From Nissolia schottii (taxonomy: Eukaryota > Streptophyta > Magnoliopsida > Fabales > Fabaceae): a stretch of DNA of 64,000 bases. The DNA is taken from contig QANU01015372.1 of NCBI GenBank assembly GCA_003254905.1, positions 26,538 through 90,537 on the forward strand, written 5' to 3'. Within the stretch, counting starts at the first letter, position 1; each line of letters opens with the position of its first letter. Made by a program: the position numbers and the translations under genes. Shown here in pieces: positions 1 to 10,590 of this stretch. Below the pieces are notes generated by a model that saw only the letters and a program-made list of their open reading frames with translations, was not told where the DNA came from and made no database searches.

Positions 1-734
1 AAAGATGAAATCAAGCCTTGCTTGCTTGCTTAAGCCTTCTTGCTAAGAAAGGATGAAAACCTAGAATATGGAAGATTAGGGTTATGGAACTTGTTATCTT
101 GGCTTCCACTTGAAGAGAACCTCCTAACCTTGATGCTAGCTTGTCTTCTTGATGAATTTAGGGGTGAATTAAGGTGATGAAAGCAAAGGATGATGGTTGA
201 ACTTGGTGGATTTGAAGCTTTTGGTCTTGGAAGCTTAGGAGACTTAGGAAGATGAAAAATGAAATAACTTTGGTGTAGGTGTGTGGTGTGTCTTCGGGTA
301 GGAGGGCTGGCCGTGGGTCTTTAGTGGCCCTTTGGCCATTCATAATTTTATTTTCTTTCGGTGTGTTTTCGGTCATGTTCGCTCATTAACTATTTATGTA
401 CGGAAGTCCTAAAAATATTTCGGACATACCGTCGTGACCTATAAATTTTCCTTGTTAATATTAAAATCTAGGTGACATATTCTTACATTTAATTTCATAT
501 TAATACATTTTACAGACTCCTGTGAGTCGTAAAGAAATTATAATAAAACCCTAATTTCGATCCAAACGTCACCGGACGTCACGAGATCGTCAAATTACTT
601 TGTTTCACTAATATTACTGGGATAAAATTAATATCGGAATTTTATTTCATTTTTATTCCATCTTCTCCTCATTAATATAGTCATAATTATTTATTATGCG
701 ACATTTTAGTGAAGGAAAAAGTCGGGATGTTACA
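1..734 (-). mobile_element. LTR fragment (TGTAACATCCCG type), cut by left edge
   Basis: Read on the minus strand, this stretch begins at 734 with TGTAACATCCCGACTTTTT, the usual 5' terminus of a large group of plant Ty3/gypsy LTRs. The sequence following it resembles the LTR that starts at 56409 (AATAAATAA, later a GACGTCACCGG-like block). No coding domain is visible; the short open frames here are uninformative. It runs off the left edge, so its other end and target duplication cannot be seen. It appears to sit inside the related LTR that starts at 927. Treated as a fossil. Confidence 0.6.
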
Positions 735-927
735 CGTACCTTTTACGGGTACTTTGGACGTGCGGTTGTCGCAGACGACAAAAAGGGTCTGTTCAAGTGT
801 CTGTAGAATTTTGTAAAAATACGTAGAATTATTTCTACCGACATTTTTAACCTAAGAGTTTATGTGAGGGTGTGTTCCCCTGTTTAATTTATGAAATCTT
901 TACCAAGGAAAAAAGCGGGATGTTACA
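735..927 (-). mobile_element. 5' end of a second related LTR
   Basis: On the minus strand a second TGTAACATCCCGCTTTTTTCC terminus begins at 927 and matches the LTR start at 45629 for about 190 bp, including the AATTCTGCAGACACT-like block. At 735 it gives way to the LTR described for 1-734, so the left one probably inserted into this one. Noncoding. Confidence 0.6.
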
Positions 928-2643
928 CAGGTCGCTCAGTGGCCTAACGCAAAATCTGTTTTACAACTTCGCTTCCTTACTTGTTTCTCTCATTTTTTGA
1001 AACTTTTCTCATGTAATCCTCTTATGGTTTCTCACAGCATATTCCAACAATGCACAAAAAAATACTATAAACTTTCAGAAACATAAAAACCACATATTCA
1101 CAACCAACATACAACATAGCACATTTCATACTATAGTTTACAACACACATAAGCCACTAGAGTGGTGTTTTGCCTATGTTTACCCACTTGAGAAGAAGGT
1201 TTTGTGTTGATGAAGAAATTTAGAGTAGAGTCCCAATAAGCCTTGAGATTCCAAAGCTTGTTGTCTCCCTTTCTTTCCAAGATGACAAACTTGAGAATGG
1301 AGGATGGAGGTTGAGTCTTAGGGAAGAATGAGATGGTTTTCTTCTCTTGGTGGTGAGTGGAAGAAAATGAAAGAAAAGATGAGGAGACTTGGGGCTATGG
1401 GTTCGGTTTTGGAGAGTTAGAAGACAAGGCAAGAGTGCTCAAATTTTGCAAGCTAAAGAAGTGTGTTTAAAGGCTTGCTTGCTATGTATTTATAGAGCCA
1501 TTTGGGAATGAAATGTTTTTTCCCAAAAGCTGAGTGCATACAAGGCTTGGGAATGGAATTTTGGAGAGAAATTTAATTCAAAATCATAATAGGTGACATG
1601 ATGGAGTAAGGTGGTGAATAGTAAGAGGTATGAACGGAGGTAAGGTGGTGTAAGAGAGTTGTTGGTGGGGGTGGACTGCCAAGTTGGTGACAGCGGTGCT
1701 ACTTTAATTTATGAGGATAGTTGGTAGTTGGTGTTTAATGGTTGAAAGTTAAAGTTGCTGAGGTAGTCATCATGTTAGAAATTCAAACTATTCTGACAAT
1801 GGTGGAAAAGTGAATAAATTTTTTTTGAGCTATGGCTTTCTTAACGGCATGATGCTTTTTTGTTTATTTTACTCCACCTTCCATCTTTACTCGAAAAGCA
1901 ACTTCTCTTCAGTTTGCAAATATTAAGTTGTAGTGTGAACACACAACCCGTTTGGGCACATGTTAATGTGACACATGTACCTCATATTAGTTTTGAAACG
2001 CTGGAAAGGTGATACTTGTGTGTGAACACAGTATTGTTATTGCTGATTGGTATGTTCGTGAGACTTCTCATCTTTATAATATGAATAGATTATTTGTAAC
2101 AACTAAGAACTTAATCGTCACACACCCTACTTCAGAAAATAAAGGGAAACATGAAAACTTTGTGGGCTCCTTAAGCTGAAAACTCCAACTATCTTCTTGA
2201 AGGATGATAAGTGTCATATGGATTATTTCAGATGAAATTATAAGTCAATTTCCCTAACTTTATATGATTTTATTAAGTTTTGAGGAATGGATACATATAT
2301 GTATAAGTTGATGCAATTCTTTTCAAAATCTCGTATAGGTAAAAGGTATATAGCAAAGGGATGACAAAGCAAGAAAAGTATGGAGGCCCACTCAGTGCAG
2401 CAGTTAGTAAAATCGCGATAACTTGAGCTACAGATATCGAATTGAGGTGGTTCAAATTACTAATTAAAGCTAAGAGATAGACCTACAACTTTGTAGTTGA
2501 TGTCAAGTCAAGATTCCCGCTGAACGGCCTACTGAGAAGCCCGCTGAGTGGTCCCACCTAACCTTCTAGAAACTGGCCGCCTTCGAAGACTCAGCCGCCA
2601 GCCGCCGCCACCTACCACCGCTCAGTGGCCTCACTAGCTCGCT
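928..2643. other. Intergenic, repeat-like, no gene seen
   Basis: No open frame here has a recognisable domain. The stretch contains GCTCAGTGGCC at about 934 and a cluster of CGCTGAGTGG/GCTCAGTGG/CGCTAAGCGG variants at 2519-2650, the same motif family found at 47310-47370 and 57380-57490 inside LTR-derived DNA. I read most of it as decayed LTR-element sequence, without assigning a family. Confidence 0.5.
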
Positions 2644-2654
2644 AAGCGGCCAAT

Positions 2655-3660
2655 CCGAGACTTATAAATAGCCATGCTTCCAAGCTTTGCAAATCATTCC
2701 ATTTCCCATCCTAGCATAGGAAAACACTAGATACTCGAGTTAAAGGCAGGAATGAGGGTTTAGGAACTAGAGAAACCCTCAGAGGAAGTAAAGGGGAGAA
2801 ATTCCAAGGGTCGTGGTTCGTGGTGGAAGTGTGGAAACAAATCACCGTTCCTTACCAATCTTCTACTCTCTCTGAATCTCTAGTAAGCTTGTAAGCTATC
2901 CATGTCTATGGATAGCTTACTTTCCTATTGTTGGGATTTGATGAGTTTTATTACTTAAATGTATCCGTATTGACTTTTGTTATATGAATCTATAATTGTT
3001 CTATGATTTTAATGATTTGATCTTGTACTTAATGCTAGTCTTAGCTTAGCTACTTGAAGCTTGATTTGAGACTTAATTGTGTGAGTGAAAACTACACCAT
3101 TAAGTTAGAACCGAATTGGGTTCAAATCTTGCTATTCTAAGCTTGATTCTATGCTTAATCGTTTGTGAATGACAATTGCAATCATTAAGTCAGATCTAGA
3201 TCAATTCATCTAATGCCTAATTTGGTATAATTGGAATTAGGAATTAGTCGTTTTAACATTTGAATTAACATTGATCTACTTTGTTAAATTGTGCAAGATA
3301 TTGGCAAGATAACACTGAAAAGTAGAGTGATCTTAACACGCTAGTAATAGGTGATTAAGTTAAGAACTAGTGGCAATAAAATCAAGAATTCATATATCAT
3401 ATCTACAAGGTTATTGGATACATGAAAGTAATATTACAAATCAAATCCCGACATCTTTCTTTGCTGTTCAAACTCAATTTTATTTGCTATTTACATTTTT
3501 AATTAATTTCTTTACCAATTTCTCAAACAAACCAACCATCTTTTATTGCTTAAATTATTACAACTCAAAGAGCAACTTTTAAAGCATCAGTCCTAAAGGA
3601 CGACAACCCTTCCACTGTACTGCAATTGAATCCCTTGAGAATTTGAAAGCAAACAGTAGA
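2655..3660 (+). other. LTR-like noncoding leader (also 5514-6500)
   Basis: A TATAAATAG box at 2663 is followed by about 1 kb of noncoding sequence rich in GAAACCCTCAGAGG, CTTAATCG and ATTAAGT motifs and ending near GACGACAACCCTTCCACTG. This pattern (promoter box, then a long AT-rich untranslated leader) looks like LTR/leader sequence of an old Ty3-type element, but I see no gag or pol beside it and no matched second LTR. The same block is present in tandem copy 2, so it predates the duplication. A 70-codon open frame at 3370 opens with GTG and is not a credible gene. Confidence 0.4.
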
Positions 3661-4146
3661 CGGTTAAAACAATAGAGAGTGAGCAAATAAAGCTTTCAAC
3701 AAAGGATGCACTAGAATAGAAGAACCTACAAATTTAAAGAAAGTATAATTGTAAACATAAGTAGTGATTAAGCTGCTTGTTTTGAAGACAGCTAGCGCAT
3801 ACTTGTTTTTAAGTCCTGATTTGACAGATAAACCTCAAATGATCATTATTTGTTGTTGCTGTTATATTTTGGGTCAGATATATTATACATGTCCTTTATT
3901 AAAAGTCAAACATAATTCTTTTAATTTATACTTTGAGCTACTAGCTTTTGGCTTATCACTTTTGTCACTTTTGTTGTTGTGGCATATTGATATATTTTCG
4001 TCAAACCCATTTGTACAATTTGATCGAAACAGTACTTTAAATTATCCGGTTTGCAAGAACGTGCATGTGAATTCTAATTACTATATATTTTCATAGAAAA
4101 ATTTAGTAGTGTCTCAAAATTGTTCTGAGCACGATATAATAATACA

Positions 4147-4157
<11 letters not shown>

Positions 4158-4185
<28 letters not shown>
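4158..4185. repeat. TA microsatellite
   Basis: A run of about 14 TA units next to a MITE copy in tandem unit 1. In unit 2 the equivalent place (about 7006-7040) holds a TG run followed by a TA run, showing that the tract changed after the duplication. Confidence 0.9.
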
Positions 4186-4190
<5 letters not shown>

Positions 4191-4316
4191 ACTAAAAATT
4201 AACACACATATACATAGAGAGAGTAAAATTAAAAGACTTACCTGCAAAGGAAACATATCTTGATCGATTGCAACGGAAACATATAAGTTAATAGTGTATA
4301 TATAATCATACAAAAA

Positions 4317-4530
4317 TGCTACATGTACACTCAATTTCATACACCCATATATACATCATTGATAATGCGCAAATTTTATTCTCACGAGTGCACAAACATT
4401 ACAAACTTGTAAATAATACTCTCAACTATATTTAATTAAGTGCACAAACATTACATGAGTTAAAACACAAACTTTATGTATATAAGTACGAGGTGAATGT
4501 ATGGTGTATGATTTTTGGTGTACATGTAGC
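4317..4530 (-). mobile_element. MITE family 1, copy A
   Basis: A 214-bp element bounded by TGCTACATGTACAC and GTGTACATGTAGC, a terminal inverted repeat of about 13 bp. The interior carries two internal GTGCACAAACATTAC blocks and CTTAATTAAG-like sequence, and is shared with six other copies in the window. It has no coding capacity. It is in tandem unit 1 and its partner is at 7154, so insertion preceded the duplication. The superfamily cannot be fixed because no clean target duplication is visible. Confidence 0.8.
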
Positions 4531-4639
4531 CGAATTCATAATTATATACCAGTCAACACCTGAATGAAAAGTTGACTTACCATGCACACAGTGGCATGCA
4601 ATTTAGTTGGATCTCAACGGAAGGAGTTCATGTTAGTGA

Positions 4640-5497
4640 CCACCGTGACATAAATCCGGTCCCTCGTGTCATACAGCAACCAAAAGTAAGCATGCCTCCA
4701 CTTTCGATTGAAGAAGATGGCAGCACAAACTCCCCAGAACCCAGCGGCAAACCCAAATCCTGAGCCCATGTAGAGGCACGATCAGAACTCGCGAGATCCA
4801 CCGTCATCATCCAGAGCCTCCGCGCCCTCAGATGCACCGCCACCATCATCTGGGCAGCTTTTTGGAAGCGGAGGTCCACAGAGATCAGCATTGCCCGCGT
4901 AGCTGAGCGCGCTGAAGCTTTGGAGTTGCGTCGCCAACGGGATTCTGCCTTTGAAATCATTGAACGACAGGTTCAAGTAATCAAGAAAAGACAAGCTGGC
5001 TATGTCGTCAGGAATTTCACCCGAAAGTTGGTTTCTTAATAAATCAAGGGACTCCAATTGTCTCATGTCGCCAATCTCTTTCGGGATCTTTCTCGCCAAC
5101 TCGTTGTTGGACAAGTTCAAGGAACGCAATTCAGAAAGGCCGAACACCTCTAGGGGTATTACTCCGGTCAAATTATTGCTTGAAAGGTCAATCATCTGCA
5201 TTAACCCCAGGATTGATTTATATTTTGATCCTTGGCCTTTTATGAGCAGCATGAGATTGTACTTGCTCTCGAAACTGGTGCCTTCAGCGTCAATGACAAA
5301 ATCAAAGCCGCTAGTTAAGGCACTATGGGAAACCCATGCCGTGATATTGCTTAGGCAATCGGGTATGTGCCCTGAGATCTTGTTGTATGCAAGACATAAA
5401 ATAATGAGGGAAGAGATCTGGCATATCTGTGGCAGAACATCCCCCGTGAATCGGTTGGACCTCAATTAGAGAGCTTTTGCGCGGCGTGGCATCCAGC
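4640..5497 (-). pseudogene. 5'-truncated LRR receptor-like protein copy
   Basis: The minus strand encodes the C-terminal third of an LRR receptor-like protein, nearly the same as the intact gene at 7482-10088. Visible parts are the last LRRs (IDLSSNNLTG, LDLLRNQLSGEIP), the GNADLCGPPLPKSC capping motif and an acidic spacer. It lacks everything upstream because the tandem-duplication breakpoint at about 5497 cuts the gene, and it has no promoter of its own. The Trp codon after SREF in the intact gene is TGA here (4779-4781), so the transmembrane segment is not in frame. I call it a pseudogene; if transcribed it could only give a soluble LRR fragment. Confidence 0.88.
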
Positions 5498-7004
5498 CCG
5501 CCGAGCTGCCAATCCGAGGCTTATAAATAGCCATGCTTCCAAGCTTTGCAAATCATTCCATTTCCCAACCTAGCATAGGAAAACACTAGATACTCGAGTT
5601 CGAGGCAGGAAGAAGGGTTTAAGAACTAGATAAACCCTCAGAGGAAGTAAAGGGGAGAAATTCCAAGGGTCGTGGTTCGCGGTGGAAGTGTGGAAACAAA
5701 TCATCGTTGCTTACCAATCTGCTGCTCTCTCTGAATCTTTAGTAAGCTTGTAAGCTACCCATGTCTATGGATAGCTAACTTTCCTATTGTTGGGATGAGT
5801 TTTATTACTTAAATGTATCCGTCTGGACTTTTGTTATATGAATCTATAATTGTTCTATGATTTTAATGATTTGATCTTGTACTTAATGCTAGTCTTAGCT
5901 TAGCTACTTGAAGCTTGATTTGAGACTTAATGGTGTGAGTGAAAACTACACCATTAAGTTAGAACCGAATTGGGTTTTAATCTTGCTATTCTAAGCTTGA
6001 TTCTATGCTTAATCGTTTGTGAATGACAATTGCAATCATTAAGTCAGATCTAGATCAATTCATCTAATGCCTAATTTGCTATAATTGGAATTAGGAATTA
6101 GTCGTTTTAACATTTGAATTAACATTGATCTACTTTGTTAAATTGTGCAAGATATTGGCAAGATAACACTGAAAAGTAGAGTGATCTTAACACGCTAGTA
6201 ATAGGTGAATAAGTTAAGAACTGGTGGCGATAAAATCAAGAATTCATATATCATATCTACAAGGTTATTGGATACATGAAAGTAATATTACAAATCAAAT
6301 CCCGACATCTTTCTTTGCTGTTCAAACTCAATTTTATTTGCTATTTACATTTTTAATTAATTTCTTTACCAATTTCTCAAACAAACCAACCATCTTTTAT
6401 TGCTTAAATTATTACAACTCAAAGAGCAACTTTTAAAGCATCAGTCCTAAAGGACGAAAACCCTTTCACTGTACTGCAATTGAATCCCTCTTGAGAATTT
6501 GAAAGCAAATAGTAGACAGTTAAAACAATAGAGAGTGAGCAAATAAAGCTTTCAACAAAGGATGCAATAGAATAAAAGAACCTACAAATTTAAAGAAAGT
6601 ATAATTGTAAACATAAGTAGTGATTAAGCTGCTTGTTTTGAAGACAACGCACACTTGTTTTTAAGTCCTGATTTGACAGACAAGCCTCAAATGATTATTA
6701 TTTGTTGTTGCTATTATATTTTGGGTCAAATATATTATACATGTCCTTTATTAAATGTCAAACATAATTCTTTTAATTTATACTTTGAGCTACTAGCTTT
6801 TGGCTTATCACTTTTGTCACTTTTGTTGTTGTGGCATATTGATATATTTTCGTCAAACCCATTTGTACAAGTTGATCGAAATAGTACTTTAAATTATCCG
6901 ATTTGCAAGAACGTGCATGTGAATTCTAATTACTATATATTTTCATAGAAAAATTTAGTAGTGTCTCAAAATTGTTCTGAGCACGATATAATAATACATG
7001 TATA

Positions 7005-7040
<36 letters not shown>

Positions 7041-8357
7041 GAATGTACTAAAAATTAATGTAAAATTAAAAGACTTACCTGCAAAGGAAACATATCTTGA
7101 TCGATTGCAACAGAAACATATAAGTTAATAGTGTATATATAATTATACAAAAATGCTACATGTACACCTAATTTCATAAACCCAATTTCATACACCCATA
7201 CTCACATCATTGATAATGCGCAAACTTTATTCTCACGAGTGCACAAACATTACAAACTTGTCAATGATACTCTCAACTATATTTAATTAAGTGCACAAAC
7301 ATTACATGAGTTAAAACACAAACTTTATATATATATAAGTACGAGGTGTATGTATGGTGTATGATTTTTGGTGTATATGTAGCCGAACTCATAATTATAT
7401 ACCAGTCAACACCTGAATGAAAAGTTGGCTTACCATGCACACAGCGGCAATTTAGTTGGATCTCAACGGAAGGAGTTCATGTTAGTGACCACCGCGACAT
7501 ATATAAATCCGGTCCCTCATGTCATACAGCAACCAAAAGTAAGCATGCCTCCACTTTCGATTGAACAAGATAGCAGCACAAACTCCCCAGAATCCAGCGG
7601 CAAACCCAAATCCTGAGCCCATGTAGAGGCATGACCAGAACTCGCGAGATCCACCGTTATCATCATCCAGAGCCTCCGCGCCCTCAGATGCACCGCCACC
7701 ATCACCCAAGCAGCTTTTCGGAAGCGGAGGGCCACAGAGATCGGCATTGCCCGCGTAGCTGAGCGCGCTGAAGCTTTGGAGCTGCGTCGCCAACGGGATT
7801 CTGCCTTCGAAATCATTGAACGACAAGTTCAGGTAATCAAGAAAAGACAAGTTGGCCATGCCGTCAGGAATTTCACCCGAAAGCTGGTTCCTTGATAAAT
7901 CAAGGGACTCCAATTGTCTCATGTTGCCAATCTCTTTCGGGATCTTTCCCGCCAACTCGTTGTTGGACAGGTTCAAGGAGCGCAACTCAGAGAGGCCGAA
8001 CACCTCTGGGGGTATTATTCCGGTCAAATAATTGCTCGAAAGGTCGATCATCCGCATCAACCCCAGGATTGATTTATATTCCGATCCCTGGCCTTTTATG
8101 AGCAGCATGAGATTGTACTTGCTCTCGAAACTGGTGCCTTCAGCGTCAATGACAAAATCAAAGCCGCTAGTCAAGGCACTATGGGAAACCCATGCCGTGA
8201 TATTGCTTAGGCAATCGGGTATGTGCCCCGAGATCTTGTTGTACGCAAGATCCAAAATAATGAGGGAAGAGATCTGGCATATCTGCGGCGGAACATTCCC
8301 CGTGAATCGGTTGGACCTCAGTTGGAGAGCTTTCGCGTGGCGTGGCATCCAGCTCGG
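5498..8357. repeat. Tandem duplication, copy 2 (about 2.86 kb)
   Basis: This is the second unit of the direct tandem repeat. Its left junction is abrupt: receptor sequence ending GGCATCCAGC is followed by CCGCCGAGCTGCCAATCCGAG, which corresponds to the leader at about 2644. Its right end continues into the rest of the intact receptor gene. The single junction inside coding sequence shows that one ancestral gene plus its 3' flank was duplicated locally. Confidence 0.9.
7154..7383 (-). mobile_element. MITE family 1, copy B
   Basis: Same element as copy A, in the second tandem unit, about 230 bp, with TGCTACATGTACACC at the left and GTGTATATGTAGC at the right. It contains a small internal duplication of an AATTTCATA...CCCA block that copy A lacks. 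It lies just downstream of the receptor gene's stop codon, probably in or near its 3' UTR. Confidence 0.8.
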
Positions 8358-10088
8358 TACGTTCCCAGACAAGCTGTTCTCGCGGAGATTGAGGATCGAC
8401 AGGGAGCGGCAGCTGCGCAGCGAGAGGGGTATGCCTCCGGACAGGTTGTTCTCGTGGAGATGGAGCGACGTGAGATTAGCCAGCGAGCCCATCGATGGGG
8501 GTATCCCTCCCGTCAGGTTGTTGTTTCCCAGGTTGACGTGGAGCAGCGACTTCCAGTTCGCCCAGCAATTCGTGAGGCCTCCGGATAAACGGTTGTTGGC
8601 TATATCCAAGTACTTCAAATTGCTTCTCCCGCTCGCGTCACGGCACAAGAGAGTAGAAATGGAGCCGGAGAGAGTGTTGTTGTTCGCGTGGAAAACGGCG
8701 ACGTTTGGCGATAGTCGAGGGAGGCCCCCTTTCAGATAATTTGAGGACAGGGTTATGAGCGTGGAGTTCAGCAGCACGTTCGACAGGTCTCCGTCTATCG
8801 AGTTGTATTCCAAGCGGAGAAACTCGAGCCCGAGCGCGAAGCTCCAAAACCCGTCTCCGTCCTCGAACGATATTCTCGACTTTATGATGTGCAACTCCCA
8901 GAGAGATGTCTGCGTGTACAGCCACTGAGGGACTCTGGGGCCCACGCGGCCCAGCATCACGCGGTTGAGTTGAAAAGGAGGCACCCAATCGAAATCGAAA
9001 TCGAAGGCAATGGCCGGTGAGCTCACGTACAAGAACAAGACCTTTAGACGCGACAGCTTTGCGAGATTCCTTCCGGACACCACCCCCGTGAAGAGATTGA
9101 AGTTGACGTCCAGGAAAACTAGGGACGAGAGGTTTCCCAAATTTGTGGGGAAAGGTCCCGAAAACAAGTTCCCACAGAGATTAAGGTACGTGAGCTGTCC
9201 GAGTTGGCCCAACCAATCCGGAATTGGCCCGTCTAAGCGATTCGTAGCCAAGTCCAAGGTGTCCAAGGCTCGGAGGTTCGGCAACGCCGTCTTGGGTAGT
9301 TGGCCTCCGAGAAAGTTATACTTGAGGTCGATGTGGGAGATGCCACAAGTGAGATTGAATAACCAAACAGGCAACTCCGAGTTCTGAAAAGCATTAAAGG
9401 CAAGATCAAGAACTCTCAGCGACGTGAAATTAGCATACTGAAGAGACGGGCTAACGTTCTCAAGATTACAGCTCTTCAGGTGCAGCTCCGAGAGCGATGG
9501 GAGCGCGGTCACCAGCTGAAGCCAGTTAGCTTCCGTGTGAAGATCGACGCCGCTAAGGTCTACGTATTCCAACGAGGAAACGCGGGAGAGCCATTGGAGG
9601 TTAGGAACGACGAGTCTTTCATTAAATGAGAGATCAATTTGACCACGAGCGGAGGAGTTCCCACCCATCATAGGATCCAACGGCATTGATAAGAAGTCGT
9701 TGTGGCTCAAATCCAAGAGTCGTAAGAATTCCAGTTCCAGTAAAGAGAGGAGGTGGATGTGACCTGTGAGGCAGTGTGACTTGTCGCCTAATTCGTCTTC
9801 TGTTGTCGGGCAGGGGAGGTTGAGCTGGGTGACTCTGCCGGTGAGGTTGTGACACGTGACTCCATTCCATTGGCAGCAATCGTGCTGAGTGGACCACGAG
9901 GAGAGGATCCTCCCCGACGCATCCACGGCTCCTCCTTTGAACTTCAACAGCATTTCCTTGTCTCTCTGGTTGCACTGGACGCGATTGTCCCAAGCGCACG
10001 TGACTGCGGTGAGCATCGTGCCGCATAGTGACCATGCAAAAATAAGTGCGTAGCAGTGGTATTTGGAATTGGAAGGGAAGCTATCCAT
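7482..10088 (-). CDS. LRR receptor-like protein (EIX/Cf/Ve class), membrane-anchored
   Basis: An intact single exon encodes about 868 residues from the Met codon at 10086-10088. The order is: hydrophobic signal peptide (YALIFAWSLCGTMLTA), N-terminal Cys-pair cap (VQCNQRDKEMLLKFK, CCQWNGVTC), a long run of extracellular plant LRRs (LxxLDLSxNxLxGxIP), an island region before LMLLIKGQGSEY, final LRRs, the DLCGPPLPKSC cap, an acidic spacer, one transmembrane helix and a short tail (KWRHAYFWLLYDMRDR). There is no kinase domain, which makes it a receptor-like protein; members of this class usually signal with SOBIR1/BAK1-type kinases in immunity (family knowledge). An upstream in-frame ATG at 10136 would add 16 residues, but it lies only a few bases from the TATA box, so I prefer 10088. 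The ligand cannot be told from sequence. Confidence 0.92.
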   Translation of the reverse strand: MDSFPSNSKYHCYALIFAWSLCGTMLTAVTCAWDNRVQCNQRDKEMLLKFKGGAVDASGRILSSWSTQHDCCQWNGVTCHNLTGRVTQLNLPCPTTEDELGDKSHCLTGHIHLLSLLELEFLRLLDLSHNDFLSMPLDPMMGGNSSARGQIDLSFNERLVVPNLQWLSRVSSLEYVDLSGVDLHTEANWLQLVTALPSLSELHLKSCNLENVSPSLQYANFTSLRVLDLAFNAFQNSELPVWLFNLTCGISHIDLKYNFLGGQLPKTALPNLRALDTLDLATNRLDGPIPDWLGQLGQLTYLNLCGNLFSGPFPTNLGNLSSLVFLDVNFNLFTGVVSGRNLAKLSRLKVLFLYVSSPAIAFDFDFDWVPPFQLNRVMLGRVGPRVPQWLYTQTSLWELHIIKSRISFEDGDGFWSFALGLEFLRLEYNSIDGDLSNVLLNSTLITLSSNYLKGGLPRLSPNVAVFHANNNTLSGSISTLLCRDASGRSNLKYLDIANNRLSGGLTNCWANWKSLLHVNLGNNNLTGGIPPSMGSLANLTSLHLHENNLSGGIPLSLRSCRSLSILNLRENSLSGNVPSWMPRHAKALQLRSNRFTGNVPPQICQISSLIILDLAYNKISGHIPDCLSNITAWVSHSALTSGFDFVIDAEGTSFESKYNLMLLIKGQGSEYKSILGLMRMIDLSSNYLTGIIPPEVFGLSELRSLNLSNNELAGKIPKEIGNMRQLESLDLSRNQLSGEIPDGMANLSFLDYLNLSFNDFEGRIPLATQLQSFSALSYAGNADLCGPPLPKSCLGDGGGASEGAEALDDDNGGSREFWSCLYMGSGFGFAAGFWGVCAAILFNRKWRHAYFWLLYDMRDRIYICRGGH

Positions 10089-10142
10089 GAAACGAAGGGC
10101 GGTTGATATATGTATGCGTGGTTCCTCTGTAATCAATTTGTG

Positions 10143-10150
10143 TATTTATA
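10143..10150 (-). promoter_or_regulatory. TATA box of the RLP gene
   Basis: TATAAATA on the minus strand, about 55 bases upstream of the ATG at 10088. With a start site roughly 30 bases downstream, the 5' UTR would be short and the ATG at 10136 would lie outside the transcript. This decides the start used for the receptor gene. Confidence 0.6.
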
Positions 10151-10375
10151 CAAAAATATGATGATGATGTTGATATAGCTAGATGTCATGAATGCAAATA
10201 CTACGAATCTTCGTTCTAAAGATTAATTAGTCCAATATTGCATCTCTTTTGCAACTGATACTTAGGAAAAATGAATAGCATATTTTGACTCTTTTTTCTT
10301 TTTCTTCTTCCTCTTTGATATAAATATATTCTTTTTTTTTTAAACATTTTATAACAAGAGATTTAACAACTAAAA

Positions 10376-10590
10376 TGTTACATGAACACTCAATTTTATA
10401 CACTCGTACATACACCATTAATAATGTACAAACTTTATTTTCATGAGTGCACAAACATTACAAATTTATAGATGATATTCTTAATTATACTTAATTAAGT
10501 GCACAAACATTACAAACATTAAAACACAAATTTTATGTATATAAGTATAGGGTGTATGTATGGTGTATATTTTTTGATGTACGTGTAGCA
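10376..10590 (-). mobile_element. MITE family 1, copy C
   Basis: A 215-bp copy with ends TGTTACATGAACAC and ACGTGTAGCA. It shares the GTGCACAAACATTAC blocks and the CTTAATTAAG core, but is more diverged than copies A and B. It sits about 290 bp upstream of the receptor start codon, in the promoter-proximal region. Confidence 0.75.

Larger units (their letters stand above)
2644..5497. repeat. Tandem duplication, copy 1 (about 2.85 kb)
   Basis: From CCAATCCGAG near 2650 to GGCATCCAGC at about 5497 this unit matches 5498-8357 almost base for base, in the same orientation and directly adjacent. It holds an LTR-like leader with TATAAATAG, AT-rich spacer, a TA microsatellite, one MITE copy and the 3' end of an LRR receptor-like gene. 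The right breakpoint falls inside the receptor coding sequence, so this copy of the gene has no 5' part. Similarity is high but clearly below identity, so the event is not recent. The TA and TG tracts have different lengths in the two units. Confidence 0.9.

Noticed and set aside
3370-3582. Identical 70-residue open frames at 3370 and 6224
   Set aside because: They are the two copies of the tandem duplication, open with GTG, sit in LTR-like AT-rich DNA and have no recognisable feature.
3764-4096. 110-codon frame (and its partner at 6655) with hydrophobic content
   Set aside because: Low-complexity AT-rich translation; present in both tandem units only because of the duplication; no family resemblance.
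4074-4340. 88-codon frame with YIYIYIY run; similar frame at 36146
   Set aside because: The run is a translated TA microsatellite and the remainder is MITE sequence.
8032-8739. 235-codon plus-strand frame
   Set aside because: Antisense shadow of the LRR-RLP gene; Arg-rich composition typical of reversed LRR codons.
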